From positions 59,304,977 through 59,368,976 of the forward strand of contig OX326957.1 in assembly GCA_946800325.1 (NCBI GenBank): 64,000 nt of DNA, given 5' to 3'. A program made the position numbers and the translations under genes. How positions within the stretch are numbered: position 1 is the first letter of the stretch; every line of letters starts with the position of its first letter. The notes under the pieces are model-generated. The model worked only from the letters and a program-made list of their open reading frames with translations. It had not been told where the DNA came from and did no database searches. Positions 53,697 to 64,000 of the stretch are shown here, in pieces. Origin of the DNA: Luzula sylvatica (Eukaryota; Streptophyta; Magnoliopsida; Poales; Juncaceae).

Positions 53697-56600
53697 AGGA
53701 GTTCAAATAACGTGTTTTTAGATCATTTGTATCGTATCGTTTACTACATAACTTGTCACCAAATTTCACAAACACTAAGAAAGTTTGTTTTTCGATATAA
53801 AACAACATTTTAACTCTTTGAGGAGTTAAAATAACGTGTTTTTAGATCATTTGTATCGTATCTTTTACTACATAACTTTTCACCAAATTTCACAAACACT
53901 AAGAAAGTTTGTTTTTCGATTCAAAACAACATTTTAACGCTTTGAGGAGTTCAAATAACGTGTTTTGAAATCATTTGTATCGTATCTTTTACTACATAAC
54001 TTTTCACCAAATTTCACAAACACTAAGAAAGTTTGTTTTTCGATTCAAAAGAAGATTTTAACGTTTTGAGGAGTTCAAATAACGTGTTTTTAGATCATTT
54101 GTATCGTATCTTTTCGTACATAACTTTTCACCAAATTTCACAAACACTAAGAAACTTTGTGTTTCGATTCAAAACAAGATTTTAACGCTTTGAGGAGTTC
54201 AAATAACGTGTTTTGAGATCATTTATATCGTATCTTTTACTACATAACTTTTCACCAAATTTCACAAACACTAAGAAAGTTTGTTTTTCGTTTCAAAACA
54301 AGATTTTAACGCTTTGAGGAGTTCAAATAACGTGTTTTGAGATCATTTGTATCGTATCTTTTACTACATACGTTTTCACCAAATTTCACAAACTGTAAGA
54401 AAGTTTGTTTTTCGATTCACAACAAGATTTTAACGCTTTGAGGAGTTCAAATAACGTGTTTTGAGATCATTTGTATCGTATCTTTTACTACATAACTTTT
54501 CGCCAAATTTCACAAACACTAAGAAAGTTTGTTTTTCGATTCAAAACAACATTTTAACGCTTTGAGGAGTTCAAATAACTTGTTTTGAGATCATTTGTAT
54601 CGTATCTTTTACTACATAACTTTTCACCAAATTTCAGAAACACTAAGAAAGTTTGTTTTTCGTTTCAAAACAAGATTTTAACGCGTTCAGGAGTTCAAAT
54701 AACGTGTTTTTAGATCATTTGAATCGTATCTTTTACTACACAACTTTTCACCAAATTTCACAAACACTAAGAAAGTTTGTGTTTCATTTCAAAACAAGAT
54801 TTTAACGCTTTGAGGAGTTCAAATAACGTGTTTTGAGATCATTTATATCATATCTTTTACTACATAACTTTTCACCAAATTTCACAAACACTAAGAAAGT
54901 TTGTTTTTCGTTTCAAAACAAGATTTTAACGCTTTGAGGAGTTCAAATAACGTGTTTTGAGATCATTTGTATCGTATCTTTTACTACATAACTTTTCACC
55001 AAATTTCACAAACACTAAGAAAGTTTGTTTTTCGATTCAAAACAAGATTTTAACGCTTTGAGGAGTTCAAATAACGTGTTTTGAGATCATTTATATCGTA
55101 TCTTTTACTACATAACTTTTCACCAAATTTCACAAACACTAAGAAAGTTTGTTTTTCGTTTCAAAACAAGATTTTAACGCTTTGAGGAGTTCAAATAACG
55201 TGTTTTGAGATCATTTGTATCGTATCTTTTACTACATACGTTTTCACCAAATTTCACAAACTCTAAGAAAGTTTGTTTTTCGATTCACAACAAGATTTTA
55301 ACGCTTTGAGGAGTTCAAATAACGTGTTTTGAGATCATTTGTATCGTATCTTTTACTACATAACTTTTCACCAAATTTCACAAACACTAAGAAAGTTTGT
55401 TTATCGATACAAAACAAGATTTTAACGCTTTGAGGAGTTCAAATAACGTGTTTTTAGATCATTTGTATCGTATCTTTTACTACACAACTTTTCACCAAAT
55501 TTCACAAACACTAAGAAAGTTTGTGTTTCGATTTCAAAACAAGATTTTGACGCTTTGAGGAGTTCAAATAACGTGTATTGAGATCATTTATATCGTATCT
55601 TTTACTACATAACTTTTCACCAAATTTCACAAACACTAAGAAAGTTTGTGTTTCGATTCAAAACAAGATTTTAACGCTTTCAGTAGTTCAAATAACGTGT
55701 TTTTAGATCATTTGTATCGTATCTTTTACTTCACAACTTTTTACCAAATTTCACAAACACTAAGAAAGTTTGTTTTTCGATTCAAAACAAGATTTCAACG
55801 CTTTGAGGAGTTCAAATAACGTGTTTTGAGAGCATTTGTATCGTATCTTTTACTACATAAGTTTTCACCAGATTTCACAAACTCTAAGAAAGTTTGTTTT
55901 TCGATTCAAAACAAGATTTTAACGCTTTGAGGATTTCAAATAACGTGTTTTTAGATCATTTGTATCGTATCTTTTACTACATAACTTTTCACCAAATTTC
56001 ACAAACACTAAGAAAGTTTGTTTTTCGATTCAAAACAACATTTTAACGCTTTGAGGAGTTCAAATAACTTGTTTTGAGATCATTTGTATCGTATCTTTTA
56101 CTACATAACTTTTCACCAAATTTCAGAAACACTAAGAAAGTTTGTTTTTCGATTCAAAACAAGATTTTAACGCGTTCAGGAGTTCAAATAACGTGTTTTT
56201 AGATCATTTGAATCGTATCTTTTACTACACAACTTTTCACCAAATTTCACAAACACTAAGAAAGTTTGTGTTTCATTTCAAAACAAGATTTTAACGCTTT
56301 GAGGAGTTCAAATAACGTGTTTTGAGATCATTTATATCGTATTTTTTACTACATAACTTTTCACCAAATTTCACAAACACTAAGAAAGTTTGTTTTTCGT
56401 TTCAAAACAAGATTTTAACGCTTTGAGGAGTTCAAATAACGTGTTTTGAGATCATTTGTATCGTATCTTTTACTACATAACTTTTCACCAAATTTCACAA
56501 ACACTAAGAAAGTTTGTTTTTCGATTCAAAACAAGATTTTAACGCTTTGAGGAGTTCAAATAACGTGTTTTGAGATCATTTGTATCGTATCTTTTACTAC

Positions 56601-57293
56601 ATAACTTTTCACCAAATTTCACAAACACTAAGAAAGTTTGTTTTTCGATTCAAAACAAGATTTTAACGCTTTCAGGAGTTCAAATAACGTGTTTTTAGAT
56701 CATTTGAATCGTATCTTTTACTACACAACTTTTCACCAAATTTCACAAACACTAAGAAAGTTTGTTTTTCGATTCAAAACAAGATTTTAACGCTTTGAGG
56801 AGTTCAAATAACGTGTTTTGAGATCATTTGTATCGTATCTTTTACTACATAACTTTTCACCAAATTTCACAAACACTAAGAAAGTTTGATTTTCGATTCA
56901 CAACAAGATTTTAACGCTTTGAGGAGTTCAAAAAACGTGTTTTTAGATCATTTGTATCGTATCTTTTACTACACAACTTTTCACCAAATTTCACAAACAG
57001 TAAGAAAGTTTGTTTTTCGATTCAAAACAAGATTTTAACGCTTTGAGGAGTTCAAATAACGTGTTTTGAGATCATTTGTATCGTATCTTTTACTACATAA
57101 GTATTCACCAGATTTCACAAACACCAAGAAAGTTTGTTTTTCGATTCAAAACAAGATTTTAACGCTTTGAGGAGTTCAAATAACGTGTTTTGAGATCATT
57201 TGTATCGTATCTTTTACTACATACCTTTTCACCAAATTTCACAAACACTAAGAAAGTTTGTTTTTCGATTCAAAACAACATTTTAACGCTTTG
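53697..57293. repeat. 3,597-bp higher-order repeat, block B copy 2 (beta type)
   Basis: Equivalent of 29597-33193. CG of TTTTCGTACATAAC at 54115. Beta bases C (55842), C (55869), A (56491) and A (56541). It shares the private GTATTTTTTAC (T at 56343) with the beta copy of block A. Contains the 125-bp monomer 55433-55557. Confidence 0.92.
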
Positions 57294-60200
57294 AGGAGTT
57301 CAAATAACGTGTTTTTAGATCATTTGTATCGTATCGTTTACTACATAACTTGTCACCAAATTTCACAAACACTAAGAAAGTTTGTTTTTCGATATAAAAC
57401 AACATTTTAACTCTTTGAGGAGTTAAAATAACGTGTTTTTAGATCATTTGTATCGTATCTTTTACTACATAACTTTTCACCAAATTTCACAAACACTAAG
57501 AAAGTTTGTTTTTCGATTCAAAACAACATTTTAACGCTTTGAGGAGTTCAAATAACGTGTTTTGAAATCATTTGTATCGTATCTTTTACTACATAACTTT
57601 TCACCAAATTTCACAAACACTAAGAAAGTTTGTTTTTCGATTCAAAAGAAGATTTTAACGTTTTGAGGAGTTCAAATAACGTGTTTTTAGATCATTTGTA
57701 TCGTATCTTTTCGTACATAACTTTTCACCAAATTTCACAAACACTAAGAAACTTTGTGTTTCGATTCAAAACAAGATTTTAACGCTTTGAGGAGTTCAAA
57801 TAACGTGTTTTGAGATCATTTATATCGTATCTTTTACTACATAACTTTTCACCAAATTTCACAAACACTAAGAAAGTTTGTTTTTCGTTTCAAAACAAGA
57901 TTTTAACGCTTTGAGGAGTTCAAATAACGTGTTTTGAGATCATTTGTATCGTATCTTTTACTACATACGTTTTCACCAAATTTCACAAACTGTAAGAAAG
58001 TTTGTTTTTCGATTCACAACAAGATTTTAACGCTTTGAGGAGTTCAAATAACGTGTTTTGAGATCATTTGTATCGTATCTTTTACTACATAACTTTTCGC
58101 CAAATTTCACAAACACTAAGAAAGTTTGTTTTTCGATTCAAAACAACATTTTAACGCTTTGAGGAGTTCAAATAACTTGTTTTGAGATCATTTGTATCGT
58201 ATCTTTTACTACATAACTTTTCACCAAATTTCAGAAACACTAAGAAAGTTTGTTTTTCGTTTCAAAACAAGATTTTAACGCGTTCAGGAGTTCAAATAAC
58301 GTGTTTTTAGATCATTTGAATCGTATCTTTTACTACACAACTTTTCACCAAATTTCACAAACACTAAGAAAGTTTGTGTTTCATTTCAAAACAAGATTTT
58401 AACGCTTTGAGGAGTTCAAATAACGTGTTTTGAGATCATTTATATCATATCTTTTACTACATAACTTTTCACCAAATTTCACAAACACTAAGAAAGTTTG
58501 TTTTTCGTTTCAAAACAAGATTTTAACGCTTTGAGGAGTTCAAATAACGTGTTTTGAGATCATTTGTATCGTATCTTTTACTACATAACTTTTCACCAAA
58601 TTTCACAAACACTAAGAAAGTTTGTTTTTCGATTCAAAACAAGATTTTAACGCTTTGAGGAGTTCAAATAACGTGTTTTGAGATCATTTATATCGTATCT
58701 TTTACTACATAACTTTTCACCAAATTTCACAAACACTAAGAAAGTTTGTTTTTCGTTTCAAAACAAGATTTTAACGCTTTGAGGAGTTCAAATAACGTGT
58801 TTTGAGATCATTTGTATCGTATCTTTTACTACATACGTTTTCACCAAATTTCACAAACTCTAAGAAAGTTTGTTTTTCGATTCACAACAAGATTTTAACG
58901 CTTTGAGGAGTTCAAATAACGTGTTTTGAGATCATTTGTATCGTATCTTTTACTACATAACTTTTCACCAAATTTCACAAACACTAAGAAAGTTTGTTTA
59001 TCGATACAAAACAAGATTTTAACGCTTTGAGGAGTTCAAATAACGTGTTTTTAGATCATTTGTATCGTATCTTTTACTACACAACTTTTCACCAAATTTC
59101 ACAAACACTAAGAAAGTTTGTGTTTCGATTTCAAAACAAGATTTTGACGCTTTGAGGAGTTCAAATAACGTGTATTGAGATCATTTATATCGTATCTTTT
59201 ACTACATAACTTTTCACCAAATTTCACAAACACTAAGAAAGTTTGTGTTTCGATTCAAAACAAGATTTTAACGCTTTCAGTAGTTCAAATAACGTGTTTT
59301 TAGATCATTTGTATCGTATCTTTTACTTCACAACTTTTTACCAAATTTCACAAACACTAAGAAAGTTTGTTTTTCGATTCAAAACAAGATTTCAACGCTT
59401 TGAGGAGTTCAAATAACGTGTTTTGAGAGCATTTGTATTGTATCTTTTACTACATAAGTTTTCACTAGATTTCACAAACTCTAAGAAAGTTTGTTTTTCG
59501 ATTCAAAACAAGATTTTAACGCTTTGAGGATTTCAAATAACGTGTTTTTAGATCATTTGTATCGTATCTTTTACTACATAACTTTTCACCAAATTTCACA
59601 AACACTAAGAAAGTTTGTTTTTCGATTCAAAACAACATTTTAACGCTTTGAGGAGTTCAAATAACTTGTTTTGAGATCATTTGTATCGTATCTTTTACTA
59701 CATAACTTTTCACCAAATTTCAGAAACACTAAGAAAGTTTGTTTTTCGATTCAAAACAAGATTTTAACGCGTTCAGGAGTTCAAATAACGTGTTTTTAGA
59801 TCATTTGAATCGTATCTTTTACTACACAACTTTTCACCAAATTTCACAAACACTAAGAAAGTTTGTGTTTCATTTCAAAACAAGATTTTAACGCTTTGAG
59901 GAGTTCAAATAACGTGTTTTGAGATCATTTATATCGTATCTTTTACTACATAACTTTTCACCAAATTTCACAAACACTAAGAAAGTTTGTTTTTCGTTTC
60001 AAAACAAGATTTTAACGCTTTGAGGAGTTCAAATAACGTGTTTTGAGATCATTTGTATCGTATCTTTTACTACATAACTTTTCACCAGATTTCACAAACA
60101 CTAAGAAAGTTTGTTTTTCGATTCAAAACAAGATTTTGACGCTTTGAGGAGTTCAAATAACGTGTTTTGAGATCATTTGTATCGTATCTTTTACTACATA

Positions 60201-60890
60201 ACTTTTCACCAAATTTCACAAACACTAAGAAAGTTTGTTTTTCGATTCAAAACAAGATTTTAACGCTTTCAGGAGTTCAAATAACGTGTTTTTAGATCAT
60301 TTGAATCGTATCTTTTACTACACAACTTTTCACCAAATTTCACAAACACTAAGAAAGTTTGTTTTTCGATTCAAAACAAGATTTTAACGCTTTGAGGAGT
60401 TCAAATAACGTGTTTTGAGATCATTTGTATCGTATCTTTTACTACATAACTTTTCACCAAATTTCACAAACACTAAGAAAGTTTGTTTTTCGATTCACAA
60501 CAAGATTTTAACGCTTTGAGGAGTTCAAAAAACGTGTTTTTAGATCATTTGTATCGTATCTTTTACTACACAACTTTTCACCAAATTTCACAAACAGTAA
60601 GAAAGTTTGTTTTTCGATTCAAAACAAGATTTTAACGCTTTGAGGAGTTCAAATAACGTGTTTTGAGATCATTTGTATCGTATCTTTTACTACATAAGTA
60701 TTCACCAGATTTCACAAACACCAAGAAAGTTTGTTTTTCGATTCAAAACAAGATTTTAACGCTTTGAGGAGTTCAAATAACGTGTTTTGAGATCATTTGT
60801 ATCGTATCTTTTACTACATACCTTTTCACCAAATTTCACAAACACTAAGAAAGTTTGTTTTTCGATTCAAAACAACATTTTAACGCTTTG
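57294..60890. repeat. 3,597-bp higher-order repeat, block B copy 3 (alpha type)
   Basis: Starts as the equivalent of the truncated copy 3 of block A but continues as a full HOR unit. CG of TTTTCGTACATAAC at 57712. Alpha bases T (59439), T (59466), G (60088) and G (60138). Contains the 125-bp monomer 59030-59154. It has TTTTCGCC and TGTGTTTCGATTC, unlike the first alpha copy, so the two alpha copies are not identical throughout. Confidence 0.92.
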
Positions 60891-63800
60891 AGGAGTTCAA
60901 ATAACGTGTTTTTAGATCATTTGTATCGTATCGTTTACTACATAACTTGTCACCAAATTTCACAAACACTAAGAAAGTTTGTTTTTCGATATAAAACAAC
61001 ATTTTAACTCTTTGAGGAGTTAAAATAACGTGTTTTTAGATCATTTGTATCGTATCTTTTACTACATAACTTTTCACCAAATTTCACAAACACTAAGAAA
61101 GTTTGTTTTTCGATTCAAAACAACATTTTAACGCTTTGAGGAGTTCAAATAACGTGTTTTGAAATCATTTGTATCGTATCTTTTACTACATAACTTTTCA
61201 CCAAATTTCACAAACACTAAGAAAGTTTGTTTTTCGATTCAAAAGAAGATTTTAACGTTTTGAGGAGTTCAAATAACGTGTTTTTAGATCATTTGTATCG
61301 TATCTTTTCGTACATAACTTTTCACCAAATTTCACAAACACTAAGAAACTTTGTGTTTCGATTCAAAACAAGATTTTAACGCTTTGAGGAGTTCAAATAA
61401 CGTGTTTTGAGATCATTTATATCGTATCTTTTACTACATAACTTTTCACCAAATTTCACAAACACTAAGAAAGTTTGTTTTTCGTTTCAAAACAAGATTT
61501 TAACGCTTTGAGGAGTTCAAATAACGTGTTTTGAGATCATTTGTATCGTATCTTTTACTACATACGTTTTCACCAAATTTCACAAACTGTAAGAAAGTTT
61601 GTTTTTCGATTCACAACAAGATTTTAACGCTTTGAGGAGTTCAAATAACGTGTTTTGAGATCATTTGTATCGTATCTTTTACTACATAACTTTTCGCCAA
61701 ATTTCACAAACACTAAGAAAGTTTGTTTTTCGATTCAAAACAACATTTTAACGCTTTGAGGAGTTCAAATAACTTGTTTTGAGATCATTTGTATCGTATC
61801 TTTTACTACATAACTTTTCACCAAATTTCAGAAACACTAAGAAAGTTTGTTTTTCGTTTCAAAACAAGATTTTAACGCGTTCAGGAGTTCAAATAACGTG
61901 TTTTTAGATCATTTGAATCGTATCTTTTACTACACAACTTTTCACCAAATTTCACAAACACTAAGAAAGTTTGTGTTTCATTTCAAAACAAGATTTTAAC
62001 GCTTTGAGGAGTTCAAATAACGTGTTTTGAGATCATTTATATCATATCTTTTACTACATAACTTTTCACCAAATTTCACAAACACTAAGAAAGTTTGTTT
62101 TTCGTTTCAAAACAAGATTTTAACGCTTTGAGGAGTTCAAATAACGTGTTTTGAGATCATTTGTATCGTATCTTTTACTACATAACTTTTCACCAAATTT
62201 CACAAACACTAAGAAAGTTTGTTTTTCGATTCAAAACAAGATTTTAACGCTTTGAGGAGTTCAAATAACGTGTTTTGAGATCATTTATATCGTATCTTTT
62301 ACTACATAACTTTTCACCAAATTTCACAAACACTAAGAAAGTTTGTTTTTCGTTTCAAAACAAGATTTTAACGCTTTGAGGAGTTCAAATAACGTGTTTT
62401 GAGATCATTTGTATCGTATCTTTTACTACATACGTTTTCACCAAATTTCACAAACTCTAAGAAAGTTTGTTTTTCGATTCACAACAAGATTTTAACGCTT
62501 TGAGGAGTTCAAATAACGTGTTTTGAGATCATTTGTATCGTATCTTTTACTACATAACTTTTCACCAAATTTCACAAACACTAAGAAAGTTTGTTTATCG
62601 ATACAAAACAAGATTTTAACGCTTTGAGGAGTTCAAATAACGTGTTTTTAGATCATTTGTATCGTATCTTTTACTACACAACTTTTCACCAAATTTCACA
62701 AACACTAAGAAAGTTTGTGTTTCGATTTCAAAACAAGATTTTGACGCTTTGAGGAGTTCAAATAACGTGTATTGAGATCATTTATATCGTATCTTTTACT
62801 ACATAACTTTTCACCAAATTTCACAAACACTAAGAAAGTTTGTGTTTCGATTCAAAACAAGATTTTAACGCTTTCAGTAGTTCAAATAACGTGTTTTTAG
62901 ATCATTTGTATCGTATCTTTTACTTCACAACTTTTTACCAAATTTCACAAACACTAAGAAAGTTTGTTTTTCGATTCAAAACAAGATTTCAACGCTTTGA
63001 GGAGTTCAAATAACGTGTTTTGAGAGCATTTGTATCGTATCTTTTACTACATAAGTTTTCACCAGATTTCACAAACTCTAAGAAAGTTTGTTTTTCGATT
63101 CAAAACAAGATTTTAACGCTTTGAGGATTTCAAATAACGTGTTTTTAGATCATTTGTATCGTATCTTTTACTACATAACTTTTCACCAAATTTCACAAAC
63201 ACTAAGAAAGTTTGTTTTTCGATTCAAAACAACATTTTAACGCTTTGAGGAGTTCAAATAACTTGTTTTGAGATCATTTGTATCGTATCTTTTACTACAT
63301 AACTTTTCACCAAATTTCAGAAACACTAAGAAAGTTTGTTTTTCGATTCAAAACAAGATTTTAACGCGTTCAGGAGTTCAAATAACGTGTTTTTAGATCA
63401 TTTGAATCGTATCTTTTACTACACAACTTTTCACCAAATTTCACAAACACTAAGAAAGTTTGTGTTTCATTTCAAAACAAGATTTTAACGCTTTGAGGAG
63501 TTCAAATAACGTGTTTTGAGATCATTTATATCGTATCTTTTACTACATAACTTTTCACCAAATTTCACAAACACTAAGAAAGTTTGTTTTTCGTTTCAAA
63601 ACAAGATTTTAACGCTTTGAGGAGTTCAAATAACGTGTTTTGAGATCATTTGTATCGTATCTTTTACTACATAACTTTTCACCAAATTTCACAAACACTA
63701 AGAAAGTTTGTTTTTCGATTCAAAACAAGATTTTAACGCTTTGAGGAGTTCAAATAACGTGTTTTGAGATCATTTGTATCGTATCTTTTACTACATAACT

Positions 63801-64000
63801 TTTCACCAAATTTCACAAACACTAAGAAAGTTTGTTTTTCGATTCAAAACAAGATTTTAACGCTTTCAGGAGTTCAAATAACGTGTTTTTAGATCATTTG
63901 AATCGTATCTTTTACTACACAACTTTTCACCAAATTTCACAAACACTAAGAAAGTTTGTTTTTCGATTCAAAACAAGATTTTAACGCTTTGAGGAGTTCA
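60891..64000. repeat. 3,597-bp higher-order repeat, block B copy 4 (beta type), cut by window end
   Basis: CG of TTTTCGTACATAAC at 61309, 3,597 bp after the last. Beta bases C (63036), C (63063), A (63685) and A (63735). It lacks the GTATTTTTTAC change of the earlier beta copies (C at 63537). Contains the 125-bp monomer 62627-62751. The unit is still following the HOR order at the last base of the window. Confidence 0.92.
63992..64000. repeat. partial monomer at window edge
   Basis: The last nine bases (AGGAGTTCA) are the start of monomer 519. They show that the array continues past the window and that the monomer phase is kept to the end. Confidence 0.95.

Larger units (their letters stand above)
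38531..59080. repeat. 24.1-kb-displaced segmental duplicate, copy B
   Basis: Second copy of 14431-34980. The 82-bp monomers fall at 42619 and 48778, 24,100 bp after 18519 and 24678. The copy of the second 6,159-bp unit lies at 43107-48951 and part of the first at 38531-42792. Private bases seen only in this copy: T at 47424 (CAATTAAC), A at 56889 (TTTGATTTTCG). Unlike copy A, it runs on past 59080 into more HOR sequence, without the 496-bp tetramer cluster. Confidence 0.93.
1..64000. repeat. 124-bp satellite DNA array (entire window)
   Basis: Head-to-tail tandem array with a 124-bp period: successive AGGAGTTC starts lie at 1, 125, 249 and 373, and the phase can be followed to 63992. My accounting is 499 monomers of 124 bp, twelve of 125, six of 82, one of 123, plus 9 terminal bases, which sums to exactly 64,000. 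The consensus has 36 G+C in 124 (29%). CpGs occur in AACGTG (15-16), ATCGTATC (37-38), TTCGATTC (97-98) and AACGCT (118-119). All monomers run in one direction; no inverted copy, transposon or spacer was seen. A monomer carries stops in every frame on both strands (forward TAA at 12, TGA at 22, TAA at 53; reverse-strand stops at 45, 70 and 101) and 124 is not a multiple of 3, so it is non-coding. Both ends are internal to the array. Such arrays are typical of eukaryotic centromeric or other heterochromatin; which kind this is cannot be decided from sequence alone. Confidence 0.98.

Noticed and set aside
1..64000. CRISPR array
   Set aside because: The repeat unit is 124 bp with no unique spacers; neighbouring units differ by a few bases only. 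It is a satellite.
1..64000. Protein-coding tandem repeat
   Set aside because: Stops occur in all three frames on both strands within each consensus monomer, and the 124-bp period shifts the frame at each unit.
1..64000. CENP-B box (TTCG....A..CGGG) at TTCGATTCAAAACAAG
   Set aside because: The first half (TTCG and the A) fits, but the CGGG half is ACAA in the consensus. Four mismatched core positions or nearly so make binding unlikely, and the half match is weak in AT-rich DNA.
1..64000. Promoter-like or TATA-like motifs in each monomer
   Set aside because: AT-rich words such as TATATC and TTTTACTAC occur by composition; nothing downstream is coding and no gene context exists.
1..64000. Human alpha satellite or another primate satellite
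   Set aside because: The unit is 124 bp, not about 171 bp, and the recognisable alpha-satellite words are absent.
1..64000. Telomeric repeat, rDNA spacer or bacterial iteron/origin
   Set aside because: No TTTAGGG/TTAGGG-like runs and no rRNA sequence. The length, nested HOR structure and lack of genes over 64 kb do not suit a bacterial replicon.
59081..64000. A third copy of the 24.1-kb block
   Set aside because: Position 62631 onward does not match 38531 at an offset of 24,100; the sequence instead continues the 3,597-bp HOR.

Overview
The whole 64 kb window is one tandem satellite-DNA array. The basic unit is a 124-bp, AT-rich monomer (consensus about 29% GC, 36 of 124 bases). I set position 1 of the monomer at the first base of the window (motif AGGAGTTCAA) and end it at ...ACGCTTTG. 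I account for the window as 499 monomers of 124 bp, twelve of 125 bp, six of 82 bp and one of 123 bp: 518 complete monomers plus the first 9 bases of another. All are in the same orientation. I found no gene, RNA gene, transposon, simple repeat tract or unique spacer. Both ends lie inside the array, so its true length is unknown. A consensus monomer has stops in all three frames on both strands, so no meaningful open reading frame can run through it.

This is nuclear heterochromatin of a eukaryote, of the kind found at centromeres, pericentromeres or subtelomeres. The sequence alone does not name the species. The 124-bp unit length recalls a plant centromeric satellite (Lusy1 of the woodrush Luzula sylvatica, length as I recall it), but I cannot compare sequences, so this is only a lead.

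The informative part is the hierarchy above the monomer, read from private variants and from length-variant monomers. (1) 1-12847: a mosaic of older copies, including a 2,967-bp segment present twice 7,770 bp apart (1-2967 and 7771-10737). (2) 12848-24851: a 6,159-bp tandem duplication. (3) 25986-34980: about 2.5 copies of a 3,597-bp higher-order repeat (HOR) of 29 monomers (28 of 124 bp, one of 125 bp). (4) 34981-38530: a locally scrambled stretch dominated by a 496-bp (4-monomer) unit, six copies, two 1-monomer-scale interruptions. (5) 38531-59080: a near-perfect second copy of 14431-34980, displaced by exactly 24,100 bp, containing both the 6,159-bp duplication (in part) and the 3,597-bp HOR. 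(6) 59081-64000: the 3,597-bp HOR continues to the window edge, and in this second block its copies alternate between two variants, giving a 7,194-bp double unit.

The array is thus nested on at least five scales (124 bp; 496 bp; 3,597 bp; 7,194 bp; 24,100 bp, with 6,159 and 7,770 bp side branches). Shared private mutations let the order of some duplications be inferred. No protein-coding system is present. Within the monomer, features that might matter for chromatin are a dyad (ACAAAC/GTTTGT around a 9-base loop), A/T tracts spaced about 9-10 bp apart over positions 57-115, and four CpG sites.
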